This document shows positions 26,011 through 38,613 of a stretch of 64,000 nucleotides of DNA, one piece after another. The translations under genes were made by a program, and so were the position numbers. The first letter of the stretch is position 1. Each line of letters starts with the position of its first letter. Source of the DNA: Brevibacillus humidisoli (GTDB taxonomy: Bacteria; Bacillota; Bacilli; Brevibacillales; Brevibacillaceae); assembly GCF_020923435.1 (NCBI RefSeq), contig NZ_CP087263.1:1817970-1881969 (forward strand), in the 5' to 3' direction. The notes beneath the pieces are model-generated. The model had not been told where the DNA came from. It ran no database searches and was given only the letters and a program-made list of their open reading frames with translations.

Positions 26011-26846
26011 TGCAGGATTCTAAAATATCCCAATTCCTGTCCTACACATTGATTCTGCTTCTGGTCGTCGTGTACGTTCTTCCCTTGCTGATTGTGTTCA
26101 ATGTCTCGTTCAAATCGTTTGAAGAGTATCTGCTCAACCCGATGGGCATCGTCACCGATATCCAGCTGTCCAACTACGTCGAGGCTTGGAATCAGGGGAA
26201 GTTTTCCCGCTATTTTTGGAACAGCATTCTGTATACCTCGGCATCCACGATCATTACGGTCATCATTTCGCTCTTAGCCGCTTTTCCGGTTGCACGAGGA
26301 TACGTGAAGTGGGCGGGGTTTCTCTATCTCTTTTTCATCATGGCTCAATTCTTGCCCAATCCATTGGTGGCACAGTTTAAACTGATGCTAAGCCTCAAGG
26401 AGCATATGCCTCTGATCGGCTATGATTCAAAGCTGGGTTACATTCTGTTGAAAGCGACGGGAACGGGCGTCGTCTTCATGATGTTTGTCGGCCACATCAA
26501 ATCGATCAGTCGGGAGTTGGACGAGGCGGCAAGTATCGACGGATGCGGCTATGTCCGGTACCTTTTCCAAATCCTGTTCCCGTTGATGAAGCCTGTCATC
26601 GCCACGGGTGTGATTCTGACCGCGATCGGGACATGGAATGATTTCGTCGGACCGCTGCTTTATCTGACCAGTCCTGAGAATTTCCCCATCACGACCGGCC
26701 TCAAGGAGTTCCGCGGTCAATACGGCAACAACTGGCCGCTTCTCGCTTGCGGCATCTCGATCGTGGCAGCGCCGCTCATCGGGCTGTATGTGCTCATCCA
26801 ACGATATATTATCAGCGGAGCGATGGCCGGAGCCGTGAAGTCGTGA
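26010..26846 (+). CDS. Carbohydrate ABC transporter permease, MalG/UgpE type
   Basis: A 278-residue permease. MQDSKISQFLSYTLILLLVVVYVLPLLIVFNVSFKS is the N-terminal cytoplasmic tail plus TM1, and the EAA loop reads ISRELDEAASIDGCGYVRYLFQILFPLMKP. ATG 26010 overlaps the stop of the upstream permease and has AGAGAGGTGG nearby; the same frame is open further upstream inside the preceding gene but that part is not homologous to anything. Together with the upstream permease it forms the sugar channel. Confidence 0.92.
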   Translation: MQDSKISQFLSYTLILLLVVVYVLPLLIVFNVSFKSFEEYLLNPMGIVTDIQLSNYVEAWNQGKFSRYFWNSILYTSASTIITVIISLLAAFPVARGYVKWAGFLYLFFIMAQFLPNPLVAQFKLMLSLKEHMPLIGYDSKLGYILLKATGTGVVFMMFVGHIKSISRELDEAASIDGCGYVRYLFQILFPLMKPVIATGVILTAIGTWNDFVGPLLYLTSPENFPITTGLKEFRGQYGNNWPLLACGISIVAAPLIGLYVLIQRYIISGAMAGAVKS

Positions 26847-26946
26847 ACCACTTCGCGAAGCTAATTGCATGGATGTCGAACTACCACCGTTCTCCCAGGG
26901 AAGGTTACAATAGTAGTACGAAGTTAATGACGGCAGGTGGCGAAGT

Positions 26947-30321
<3,375 letters not shown>

Positions 30322-30360
30322 TTTCACTTTTTTATTAGTTAACATAATATATATTATCGG

Positions 30361-30436
30361 ACTCAATAAAATCTCAAAAGATGACCAGGTCCAAAACGCG
30401 AAGCTTCGTTCGGGTTCTTTGACCTGGTCATTGAGT
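30361..30436. repeat. Large inverted repeat between convergent operons
   Basis: ATGACCAGGTC (30381-30391) pairs with GACCTGGTCAT (30421-30431), with ACTCAA/TTGAGT outside (30361-30366, 30431-30436) and an inner AACG-GAAGCTTCGTT fold. It lies between the ROK kinase and the convergent DUF4358 gene and may be a bidirectional terminator, though without a clear T-run. Confidence 0.55.
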
Positions 30437-30468
30437 ACGGTCAGACGACCATTTTTACTGCAGATTTA

Positions 30469-30984
30469 TCACTTAAAAGCCTCGTCAAACGCCAAATCCA
30501 ATTGATCAGCTTCTTTTGAGACCGCAAAAAATATAAATGGGCCATTCGATTTTAAAACATGTTTTTTGATCAGATAATATTCGTCCGGGCGATAGTCTTT
30601 AAACTTTGCCGTTTGCGCATCGATTCTCTGCACTATTTTCTCTAATATTTTTATTTTCTCTTTGACGCTTTCCGACTGTTTCGCATTTTTTACTTTGATC
30701 ACAGCCAATTCGTCTGCTTTTACATTTGACGAAGCCGTATAAAGAATAAAATCTTCAACTTCCCCGACATCGATATGATATAACTTTTGCAGCTTGTCGC
30801 TACCTCCTTGTTTCATATCATCCAGGCTTACCGCTTGTTGGATTCGTTCCCCTATTTGGGCGGCCGAAAGATTTTCTGTGGCCCTGTCTTCCTGGCTAGA
30901 ACATCCGGCTAAGAAGCCGATCGCCATGGCAACCGCGGCGAAAGTGGATAAAAACGCCCCTTTTCCACCTCTGCATTGTTTCAT
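30469..30984 (-). CDS. DUF4358-type lipoprotein
   Basis: A 171-residue lipoprotein. A signal peptide ends in GFLAGC, with Cys28 as lipid anchor. The mature part resembles DUF4358 proteins: HIDVGEVEDFILYTASSNVKADELAVIKVKN followed by an amphipathic helix and YRPDEYYLIKKHVLKSNGPFIFFAVSKEAD. These are commonly the last gene of MBOAT/DHHW acylation clusters; the function is unknown. The start overlaps the DHHW gene by four bases. Confidence 0.78.
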   Translation of the reverse strand: MKQCRGGKGAFLSTFAAVAMAIGFLAGCSSQEDRATENLSAAQIGERIQQAVSLDDMKQGGSDKLQKLYHIDVGEVEDFILYTASSNVKADELAVIKVKNAKQSESVKEKIKILEKIVQRIDAQTAKFKDYRPDEYYLIKKHVLKSNGPFIFFAVSKEADQLDLAFDEAFK

Positions 30985-32147
30985 TTGGACACCTCCGATA
31001 TGTTCTTGATATAGGAATCTTCAAAGAAGGTATTGGCATTGTAAAGCAGCAGCACGTCAGGGATTCGGTGTTCTTGCACGAAACTTATTAGATTTTCCTC
31101 GCAATACCGAAGGTCGACGACATACACTTCACTAAAGTGCTCTGCTAGAAAGGGAATCAAGCTATTGGCATACGAATCTTTCACTACTAGCAGTTTTTTT
31201 CCCTCCGGATGGTTCGTTGTGATTTTGACAAGTCCATGATTGCCGTTAAGAAACACAGCATACTTATCCTTCTTGTCCAGGTGTTCCATCTCGTACAATG
31301 AATTCGAGGTTTGCCGTTCGTCAACGTACTCCACTCTATATTTCTTTTTATCCTTCGGTAGGTACAGTTCAATCCTGTCAGGTTCAATATGTTTGAATCC
31401 ACTCTTCGAATAGAGAGAACCATAGAATTCATTTGTGGCAAGACGAATGTTGAAATCCTCTGCGTCTTTCGGAGCGATCCCCATACTCTTGCATAACTCC
31501 CGATAGGCATAGAAGGCCCCTTTGGTCGTCCAATGATGATCGGTTTTATAAAAAATAGACTGCTCCCGTTCGACATTCAGTGCGGGATACACATCGACAA
31601 AGCGAATCGTCGGACGAAGTGCTTGCCGAACTTGATCCAGGTACATAAGTTGATCGGCGACCGGGGCAAATGCCGGAAGTTTATCTTTATACAGCGACGC
31701 GGCCGTCGGCACAAGCATCATATGCTTGCGAACACTCGGGGTGGCGCTGTCAAACGAATGGATGGCTGCAATCTTCTCCTCCATATCCCCGTCTGTCGGC
31801 GGAGTAAACGATTGAATCAGGTATCCGTCCTTACCTAGGTAGACGCCGTTGCTCTCCCTTCTCCCCATCGCCCGATCTGCATCGGTTTTCATACCGATCC
31901 AAACGTCTCTGAAGGGAATTTGATCGGACACGTATTTCTCATAGTTGGACGTAAACTTCCCTGAGAGCAGCGATTGCAGCGAAAATGTCGGCAGCACCTC
32001 TAGCACCCGATTCTCCGGTTCCGAAAATGCCCTATCAGGCATCACCAAATGCAGAATGGCCATTGTACTTATAAACAGCAGCAGCAATAAAGCCATGATT
32101 CTTCTGTAGAGGTTGTCATATCTATTCAGAGTGTCCTCCTCCTTCAA
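30981..32147 (-). CDS. DHHW-family protein (AlgJ/AlgX-like, acyl transfer cluster)
   Basis: A 388-residue protein with one N-terminal membrane anchor (IMALLLLLFISTMAILHLVM) and an extracytoplasmic SGNH-like domain. The DHHW signature is at KTDHHWTTKGAF, with FVDVYPALNVEREQSIFY before it and LLVVKDSYANSLIPFLAEHFSEVYVVDLRY after it. Family members work with MBOAT O-acyltransferases to acetylate cell-surface polysaccharide. It overlaps the (truncated) MBOAT gene by four bases upstream and the DUF4358 gene downstream. The protein itself appears complete. Confidence 0.85.
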   Translation of the reverse strand: MKEEDTLNRYDNLYRRIMALLLLLFISTMAILHLVMPDRAFSEPENRVLEVLPTFSLQSLLSGKFTSNYEKYVSDQIPFRDVWIGMKTDADRAMGRRESNGVYLGKDGYLIQSFTPPTDGDMEEKIAAIHSFDSATPSVRKHMMLVPTAASLYKDKLPAFAPVADQLMYLDQVRQALRPTIRFVDVYPALNVEREQSIFYKTDHHWTTKGAFYAYRELCKSMGIAPKDAEDFNIRLATNEFYGSLYSKSGFKHIEPDRIELYLPKDKKKYRVEYVDERQTSNSLYEMEHLDKKDKYAVFLNGNHGLVKITTNHPEGKKLLVVKDSYANSLIPFLAEHFSEVYVVDLRYCEENLISFVQEHRIPDVLLLYNANTFFEDSYIKNISEVSK

Positions 32148-32653
32148 AAACGAAAGTATAGGAAGGGATTATAGGTTTCCGTAACCATATAAGCCGTGGA
32201 CAGCACCATCATCACAAAATAAACAGCCGGAACGGCGATAACGCCTGCCCTCCCCCCTCTTTCCTGAAGCAATGAGAAAACTCTCCGGGGAAGTGGAGTC
32301 GCCCACAATGCCAGCGCAATCAGCAAGACCAGGTTCGCGGACAGGATATTGTCCACGACGAACCCGACATATTTGAAGAAACACAAAATGGCTGCATTGC
32401 CGGCGATCGAACCGATGAGGACCGCTCTGGCGACCGGCTTGCGATGCCTGTAGGTATCGATCAACAACCCGTTGACGTAGTTGAATAAGGTTGAACAGAT
32501 CATAATGAAAATATAGAAAGGTTCTCCCCAGGCATAAAATATGAGACTTGCGACGAGCAATACGGCATTGCGAAGCCCTTGGGGACACACTAAATAAGCG
32601 AAAAGGGTAGTTGGCAAAAAATGAAACAGGAAGAGAAGACTGCTGAAAACCAA
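32144..32653 (-). pseudogene. MBOAT O-acyltransferase with internal in-frame deletion
   Basis: Only 169 residues remain of a family whose members have about 460-480. The first 110 residues are a normal AlgI/DltB-like N-terminus (MVFSSLLFLFHFLPTTLFAY, LLVASLIFYAWGEPFYIFIM, FKYVGFVVDNI). They are followed directly by the last helices and C-terminus (VIAVPAVYFVMMVLSTAYMVTETYNPFLYFRF). About 300 residues, including the region with the catalytic histidine, are missing, yet the frame is kept. It cannot be an active acyltransferase. The neighbours overlap or abut as in an intact operon. Confidence 0.82.
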
Positions 32654-32692
32654 TGCTCGTCACCTCCCGAGTAGTCTTTTGCAGGGCCGATC

Positions 32693-33356
32693 TCAGTTCA
32701 CCTGATCCTTTAATTCATCCAGCATGAGCGGATAAAACGCCTCTTTAAAATGGATGCCGTCCGTGTCATACAGATCGGGGTTGTTTGCAAGGATCGGGGA
32801 TAGATCGACAAATCCGACCTGTTCCTGGGTCGCTAATTCTTGCAGCCCCTGATTGTAAGCTTCAATATTGCCATAGCGCGGTTCTTTTTTCTCCACTTCT
32901 GCTGTCACCGGAGTAACCGCCAGCAGCGTTATACTTGCCTCCGGAAGCTTCTCCTTGATCGTGCCGATCAATGTAGCATAGTGTTTCAATGAATATTCCT
33001 TGGGATCGTCCGTCGGCCACAAGATATCATCCGACCCCAAATGGATAAAAATATGCTTCGGGCTGCGCTTGATCAACTCATCAATATCTTCCAGCGCGAA
33101 TTCGGCCGTTTTTCCCGCGCCAGCAAGCACATTGGCTTCATCCAGCACATCGTGATACGACAGCCCTTCCGTAATCGAATCCCCGAGAAATACGCTTGTT
33201 TGAAATATAAGCTTGTGACGATGCTGCCGTATCCTTCTCGTGTCCATGGGGCGCGGAAGCCGGCTCCTGAAAGCTCTCTTGATTCCCGCATGCCGCGAAC
33301 GATAGTGCAGCGATCCCGATTAGCAACATTCCGGCGATTTTTTTCATCATTTTCAT
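32693..33356 (-). pseudogene. SGNH/GDSL-hydrolase lipoprotein, frameshifted
   Basis: The N-terminal part has a lipoprotein signal (MKMMKKIAGMLLIGIAALSFAAC) and a short linker. The rest continues in another frame: SVFLGDSITEGLSYHDVL (nucleophile Ser in GDSI), HIFIHLGSDDILWP, AVTPVTAEVEKK, YDTDGIHFKEAFYPLML (catalytic Asp/His in DGIH). Removing one base from the ATAT at about 33205-33208 restores a single frame of about 220 residues. All catalytic blocks are kept, so the shift is recent or a sequence error. The intact product would be a surface esterase or acetyl-transfer partner in the MBOAT cluster. Confidence 0.78.
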
Positions 33357-33513
33357 AATCCCTCTCTTTTTATGAATAAAATCAGTGTGCCGAGCCTTAG
33401 TGACGCTAGCTCTTCACCGTCGGCCCTCCCCACTCAAGAAGAATAAAAGAGCGAGATAAAGATAATGTGCAGATGACATCCAAAGTAAATAAAAAAAGTG
33501 CAGAACCGAAGTC

Positions 33514-35351
33514 CTACACTTCCCCTTTTTTATTCAGATAGAAATAGAAGATCACGCCATCGTCGGTATTGGCCGCGCCATACGGCACCCTATGCAGCTC
33601 TAGAATCTGCTTGCAGATGGCCAGTCCCAGGCCGGTTCCTCCTTCTGCACGATGGCGGGAACTTTCGCCGCGATAGAAACGATCCCATATTTTCTCCATT
33701 TGTTCGACCGGTACATGGGCTCCTTTGTTCTCAATACATACTTTGACCACATTTCGCTCCTCAACAGTCCATACATGTATTGATTCCTGTTCTGGCGTGT
33801 AGCGAATCGCATTGGTGAGGAAATTAACGATGACTTGCTCGATGCGGTGCTGATTGGCTACGACTTCGACTGGGTCGAGGCGAGTCTGCAGATGCAATCG
33901 CTTGTCCGCGATGTCCGAATCGAATGTTGCACATAGTCGCTCAATGACTGTATCGATCCAGAACGAGGTCAGATTCATCTGATACGTGCCGGACTCATAT
34001 TTCGCGAGCTCCAGCATATCCGCTATCAGCAGGTCCATCTTCTTCACTTCATCTTCCATGGCCGCAAAATAATAATCCCGCTTATGACTCGCAACCCCGT
34101 CCTTCAGAATGGAAAGGCAGCTCTGAATGACGCTTAGTGGTGTCTTTAATTCATGCGACACGCCGGATATAAATTGCTTTCGCGTCTGCTCAAGTTGCTT
34201 TTCTTTCTCCATATCCTGCTCCAGTCGGGTGATATGGGAATGCAGCCGATCCGACATCGCGTTAATGTTGCGGGACAAGTCCCCGATCTCATCCTGCGTC
34301 AAGATCGGAATTTTCTCTGAGAAGTCCAACCCGGCCATTTTTTGCGTCGTATCGTTGATTCTGAGTAGAGGACGGGCAATTTGGCGGGAATAATAGAACG
34401 ATGCCAACAGCGCGAGCAGCAGTGTGGCGATAATCAAATCAGATAGACATAGTAATCTTGCATCACCCCAGCAGCTTCACTCACAGGCTGTAGGGATGTC
34501 AAGGCGACAATGTAGATAACATTGCCTGACTGATCCTGGGTGCGGTTGACGAACATTTTATAATTGACATGATTTTCTTCATAATTGATGATTTGGTTTG
34601 AATTCCCGTCGTAGTCTCCGTATAGAAGATCTGCTTGAAATGCTTTGATCCGGTCTAAAAATAACCGGTTCGTATAGCGCGCAACATGCGCCCCTTCTGG
34701 TGTCTGGACTTTCGTAATGGTCCCGTACACGAGCACATTGGGGTATTCTTCATGATACTGGGTAGGACTTTCATATCTTGGGACAACTTCGTACTCTTTG
34801 CTCTCCAACTGCAGGTTAATCAGGCGGTTTTCCTCTCTCAGGTTGGATACATTCCTTCCCATCCGCAGGGGAATCAGCTGATCCTGCATCATGAGTCCTT
34901 CAATCGCGATCCGTTGCCCCACTTGGATCAACGTATTTTGGAGAAACGGATTGTCTGTGTGGAAGTCCTCCACATTCGTTACTGTATACAGCGGGACGAA
35001 TATCGTTTGATCAGAAAGAGCCGGGTTGTTGTCCGTATGCTCCAAGCGGATCTCCATGTAATAATCATCTGCATTTCGCAAATAGCCCATACCATCTAAT
35101 GCCGTGACCCAGGTGTTGTGCTTTTGATAAAAATCTTGTTCCAGCTTGGCCACGGCCTGTGCATCGCCAGCCATGTTTACATAGTCTTGTTGAAAGGATT
35201 GGAGGGCTTCCTTCACATCCTCTACTTTCTGATACACATAAAAATGCTTAAAGAACATGGTTTGTCCTAAAAAAATGATCGCCACAATGAACAGGCATAA
35301 GGCGGTGGTGAACAGAAACAGCTTCGGTACAATGCCTATTTTCATGTTCAT
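33514..35351 (-). pseudogene. Sensor histidine kinase, split by a frameshift in TM2
   Basis: The upstream half (34434-35351) is TM1 plus a large extracellular sensor domain, ending at DYYVYLI with TGA. The downstream half (33514-34437) resumes IIATLLLALLASFYYS (TM2), then HAMP, HisKA (SGVSHELKTPLSV), N-box (VIVNFLTNAIRY), and G-boxes (GGTGLGLAICKQIL). One extra T would join them into a normal kinase of about 612 residues. The halves overlap as TTGA, so re-initiation at TTG 34437 could make a separate kinase piece; that would be unusual because TM2 is cut. It is translationally coupled to the response regulator upstream (ATGA overlap). Confidence 0.82.
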
Positions 35352-36025
35352 GGCTGATCCTCAAATTTATAACCGGAACGTACGACGGTGACGATCTGCT
35401 TCGCATGTGTTCCCAGTTTGGAACGCAGATTGCGAATATGACTATTGACTGTTCGATCATCGCCCACGAAATCGTATCCCCATATTTTCGATAGCAATTG
35501 CTCTCTAGTGATGATGATCCCCTTGTTTTTCATCAGATAAGCCAAGATTTCAAATTCCGTATACGTCAGGCTGCAGCTGGCCCCTCCTGCCGAAACAGCG
35601 CGGGATGGGAAATGGATCGTAATACCCCCGCCAGACAGGGTATCCCCCTCCCGTTCACGGTGATACCGACTCTCCAGCAGTCGTTTGGCCCGCGCCAACA
35701 ATATTGGAGGACTATAGGGCTTCGTCACATAGTCATCCGCACCCAGTTCAAATCCTAGCAGCGTATCGTCCTCGTCCGAGCGGGCTGTTAATATGATGAT
35801 TGGAACGTCCGACGCTTTGCGAATACGCTGGCACACAGCCCACCCGTCCAACTCCGGCAGCATGATGTCCAGAATAATCAAGTGTACCTCGCGTTCTTGA
35901 AATAACGACAACGCCTGTTTCCCGTCGCTCGCTTCAAGCACTGCATAGCCTTCGTCGAGCAAATAATCCTTCATGACCTCTCGTAAAATAGGCTCATCTT
36001 CCACAATTAGTATTGTTTTTGACAT
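35348..36025 (-). CDS. OmpR/PhoB-family response regulator
   Basis: A 225-residue regulator. Receiver domain with acidic pocket E9/D10, phospho-acceptor Asp53 in LIILDIMLPELDGW, Thr in IILTARSDEDD and Lys in VTKPYSP; then a winged-helix DNA-binding domain (SLTYTEFEILAYLMKNKGIIITREQLLSKIWGYDFVGDDRTVNSHIRNLRSKLG). I set the start at ATG 36025 (MSKTILIVEDE), preceded by GAGAGGTCGTAAC; a frame ten codons longer lacks this. It shares four bases with the histidine kinase. It may control the acyl-transfer cluster 157 bases downstream of the kinase. Confidence 0.92.
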   Translation of the reverse strand: MSKTILIVEDEPILREVMKDYLLDEGYAVLEASDGKQALSLFQEREVHLIILDIMLPELDGWAVCQRIRKASDVPIIILTARSDEDDTLLGFELGADDYVTKPYSPPILLARAKRLLESRYHREREGDTLSGGGITIHFPSRAVSAGGASCSLTYTEFEILAYLMKNKGIIITREQLLSKIWGYDFVGDDRTVNSHIRNLRSKLGTHAKQIVTVVRSGYKFEDQP

Positions 36026-36104
36026 GTTACGACCTCTCAACGTTTTTTTGTGCAATATCGACGGTGGCCTTTCTTTACATCATTTTTTTAACACATATCG
36101 TTAT

Positions 36105-36779
36105 GTTTATAAAGTTTCGAATGATACTCCATTATCCGGGTATTTTCTGGTTTCTGGTCATCATTGCAGCCATGCTGCTTCTGACAAACGGGATGTATTT
36201 CCCCAAGGATCAGGTGGATAGGAAAAAGTCATGGAACATAAGCGAGTTATTGATCCATTACCAAGCTGTTTTTACAAATAGAACAGGAAATTGACGGATC
36301 AGTATCATGTAAGCCTGGAAATTGTAGGTCTGCTTTATTTGCCCATGGCTGTAAGCACGATCATCGGCAGCATGATCTACAAATATTTGCAGCGGAGAAT
36401 CCAACTCAGAATCCTATACACCTATGGAAATCTTGTAGCAGCTTGCGGCATTCTGTTGTTTGCCGTGACCAATGCGGTTTCTTTGATCGGCATGTCGTTC
36501 GCCTTAGTGCTCTATGGGATGATGATCGGCGTCATCACCCCCTTGTACTCCACTATGCTGACCAATGAGTTTGAGTACAATAGAGGCAGTGCAATCGGAA
36601 TGTTTAACTTTGTCCGCTATATCGGGATGGCGATGGGCCCCGTCATATCCGGACTGTTCTTAGCTCATCTAAAAGCGATCGTCGTCTTTGGCGTACTCGG
36701 GGGAGTATTCGTGTTGGTAAGCTTGCTCGTGCTGCCAGGGATTTACGCTAGGACAGGTGCTGTACGCGAAAAGAACTAG
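36105..36779 (+). pseudogene. MFS transporter remnant (C-terminal half)
   Basis: Pieces of a 14-TM-like drug exporter. A short stretch with HYPGIFWFLVIIAAMLLLTNGMYFPKD (TM6 and following loop) runs in one frame to 36294. From 36291 another frame carries VSLEIVGLLYLPMAVSTIIGSMIYKYLQRR, helices with SLIGMSFALVLYGMMIGVITPLYSTMLTNEFEYNRGSAIGMFNFVRYIGMAMGPVISGLF, and a C-terminus. The first five helices and the segment between the two pieces are missing. It is degenerate rather than merely frameshifted. Confidence 0.72.
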
Positions 36780-36817
36780 CAGCAGAGGCCGGACGATTTC
36801 GTCGTCTTGAGATGATA

Positions 36818-36856
36818 AGAAGTCCTTCTCCGCTATCGTGCAGAAGAAGGACTTCT
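36818..36856. terminator. Inverted repeat between convergent MFS genes
   Basis: AGAAGTCCTTCT (36818-36829) and AGAAGGACTTCT (36845-36856) form a perfect 12-base-pair stem with a 15-base loop. There is no T-run on either side, so terminator function is only likely from its position. Confidence 0.5.
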
Positions 36857-36900
36857 ATGGAACTGCCCATGACAAGCGGGATCAACTGACGTAGGTGTGG

Positions 36901-38304
36901 TCAGATCGGATCCTGAGCCGGCTGTGGCGCCTTTTTGCCGAAAGTAAAGAAATACAGGAGCGCGCTGGTGACAACAACCAAGCTTAAGATCAAAATCAGG
37001 TTGCCGTACAAGTAAGCACGTGCATCCGAGATAAAAGGATGGAATGGGAATGCGAACAATTCTTGCTCCATCACTTTGGCAACAAGGGCCGTCACGACTG
37101 CCCCGGAAAGAGTCGAAGTCATATTAAAAAACCCCATGCCGACGCCGATTTGGTGGACGGGCAGTATTTGCGTTATGCTTTCGGCCAAAGCCGTCTGCAA
37201 GAATGAAAATCCAATGTACATCATGATAAGGGCTGCTCCTATGTACCACACCCAAAACCCGATCGAGGAAGATTGCAGCAGCAGGCTGATCGCGATTAGC
37301 AACAGCCCTAGGTAGACGACAAAATGGCTTCCTCTTTTCACCGTCATGTTGCCGGCCACTCTTCCAAAGATCACCGCGCTGATCGCACCCGGAAACAAAA
37401 TAAGCCCGATTGTTTCTGTGTTCAGATGATACATATGATGCAGCATCAGCGGGATCACGAACATCACGGACATCACCGTACCAAAGATGAGAAAGCCGAT
37501 GAGAATTCCACTTCTGTAGAGCGAATTGGCAAACAGCGCGGGATCAACAAAAGGTTCCTTCGCTTTGCGGATGCGAATCACAAATAGGACCAGTGCAATC
37601 ACAGCTGCGAGTAAATAGAGGGTTTCTGATTTTGTGGTAAACAAGATCAGCGCCGTCACGACAACACCCAGCAGCACCGCCCCCATTATATCCAGTGTTC
37701 CCGGTTTGCGCGCCTCCTCCGGCAAATAGCTGCGGAAAAAAGGAATGGCGACAAGTACCGGGAGCGGAATGAGAAATAAATAGGACCAGTGTAATGAGCC
37801 GGCTACGTATCCGCCAAGCACCGGACCAATACCGATCGCGAAAGAGACTGTCGAGGTGATGATGCCAAACATCTTCCCACGTTCTGCCTGTGTAAAAAAC
37901 CGGGCAACCATGACAAAGACCAATGCCGGGATGGCGGATCCACCTGCCCCTTGGATCGCTCTGGATAAGATGACAGCGGGGTACCAAGATTGCAATACAA
38001 AGCCGAGTACAGACCCCAGGCTGTAGAGAACAATGCCCATTGTAATCAGCTTTTTGACGCTGTGCATATCGGACAGTTTGCCAAAAATCACCATACCCAT
38101 GCCGAAGACGATAAAGAAGATCGTAACGACCCAGCTGACGCCGGCAGCATCCAGCTGAAACTGCTCCGCAATGCTTGGAGTGGATACATTAAATACCGAT
38201 TCATTGAGTACAGCAAAAAAGATCACGTAATAAATCCACGGCACACTTTTCTTCAAGGTAGAAGAGTCGGCCTCAGATATGGTTCTGCTCTCCGTCGTTT
38301 TCAT
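36901..38304 (-). CDS. MFS drug exporter, Tet(L)/Tet(K)-like 14-TM family
   Basis: A 467-residue DHA2 exporter. Key blocks are FFAVLNESVFNVSTPSIAEQF, KLSDMHSVKKLITMGI (motif A), SRAIQGAGGSAIPALVFVMVARFF (motif B), SFAIGIGPVLGGYVAG (motif C), and FVDPALFANSLYRSGILIGFLIFG. They line up well with Tet(L)/Tet(K), tetracycline-metal/H+ antiporters that also exchange Na+/K+. Whether it gives resistance cannot be decided by eye; housekeeping relatives exist. ATG 38304 has GAAAGGAAGCAGACAGAA upstream. A palindrome at 38361-38380 lies in its leader. Confidence 0.85.
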   Translation of the reverse strand: MKTTESRTISEADSSTLKKSVPWIYYVIFFAVLNESVFNVSTPSIAEQFQLDAAGVSWVVTIFFIVFGMGMVIFGKLSDMHSVKKLITMGIVLYSLGSVLGFVLQSWYPAVILSRAIQGAGGSAIPALVFVMVARFFTQAERGKMFGIITSTVSFAIGIGPVLGGYVAGSLHWSYLFLIPLPVLVAIPFFRSYLPEEARKPGTLDIMGAVLLGVVVTALILFTTKSETLYLLAAVIALVLFVIRIRKAKEPFVDPALFANSLYRSGILIGFLIFGTVMSVMFVIPLMLHHMYHLNTETIGLILFPGAISAVIFGRVAGNMTVKRGSHFVVYLGLLLIAISLLLQSSSIGFWVWYIGAALIMMYIGFSFLQTALAESITQILPVHQIGVGMGFFNMTSTLSGAVVTALVAKVMEQELFAFPFHPFISDARAYLYGNLILILSLVVVTSALLYFFTFGKKAPQPAQDPI

Positions 38305-38360
38305 TTCTGTCTGCTTCCTTTCTTCACCCTATCGATTTTTTATCTAACTTCTTTACATGG

Positions 38361-38380
38361 TGCGTATGTGCTCACACGCA
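38361..38380. promoter_or_regulatory. Palindrome in the exporter leader, possible operator
   Basis: TGCGTATG and CACACGCA flank TGCT, matching at seven of eight positions. It lies about 57 bases before the exporter start and just after the possible -10 box, where a repressor would act. Confidence 0.45.
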
Positions 38381-38451
38381 AGCTACTCCCCCATTCTATC
38401 AGGGAACAATTCGTATAGTTTCTTATCGATTGCTGTTTTCCGCGAGGACCC

Positions 38452-38487
38452 AAAAAACAAAACCGGGTGTGATCGATGCACCCGGTT
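38452..38487 (-). terminator. Terminator on the minus strand
   Basis: AACCGGGTG (38461-38469) pairs with CACCCGGTT (38479-38487); on the minus strand the stem is followed by TTTTGTTTTTTG. It ends the transcript of the gene at 38614-39408. Confidence 0.85.
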
Positions 38488-38613
38488 CCCATCAAAGTAT
38501 CTTCTCCATGTTTGCCACTAAGCTCCTAGCCGATACAAGGCCTGATCCATATTGCGCCAAGGCGCTGGCATGGGTTATCAATAGCTGCAGGAACGAATGG
38601 AAGATCAGCATAC

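Larger units (their letters stand above)
38305..38613. other. Leader of the Tet(L)-like gene and end of the upstream unit
   Basis: 309 bases. On the minus strand it holds the terminator of the upstream double-winged-helix gene (38452-38487), a possible -10 box TAGAAT near 38395, the palindrome at 38361-38380 and the ribosome binding site. I found no convincing leader peptide. Bases 38490-38613 show nothing. Confidence 0.5.
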
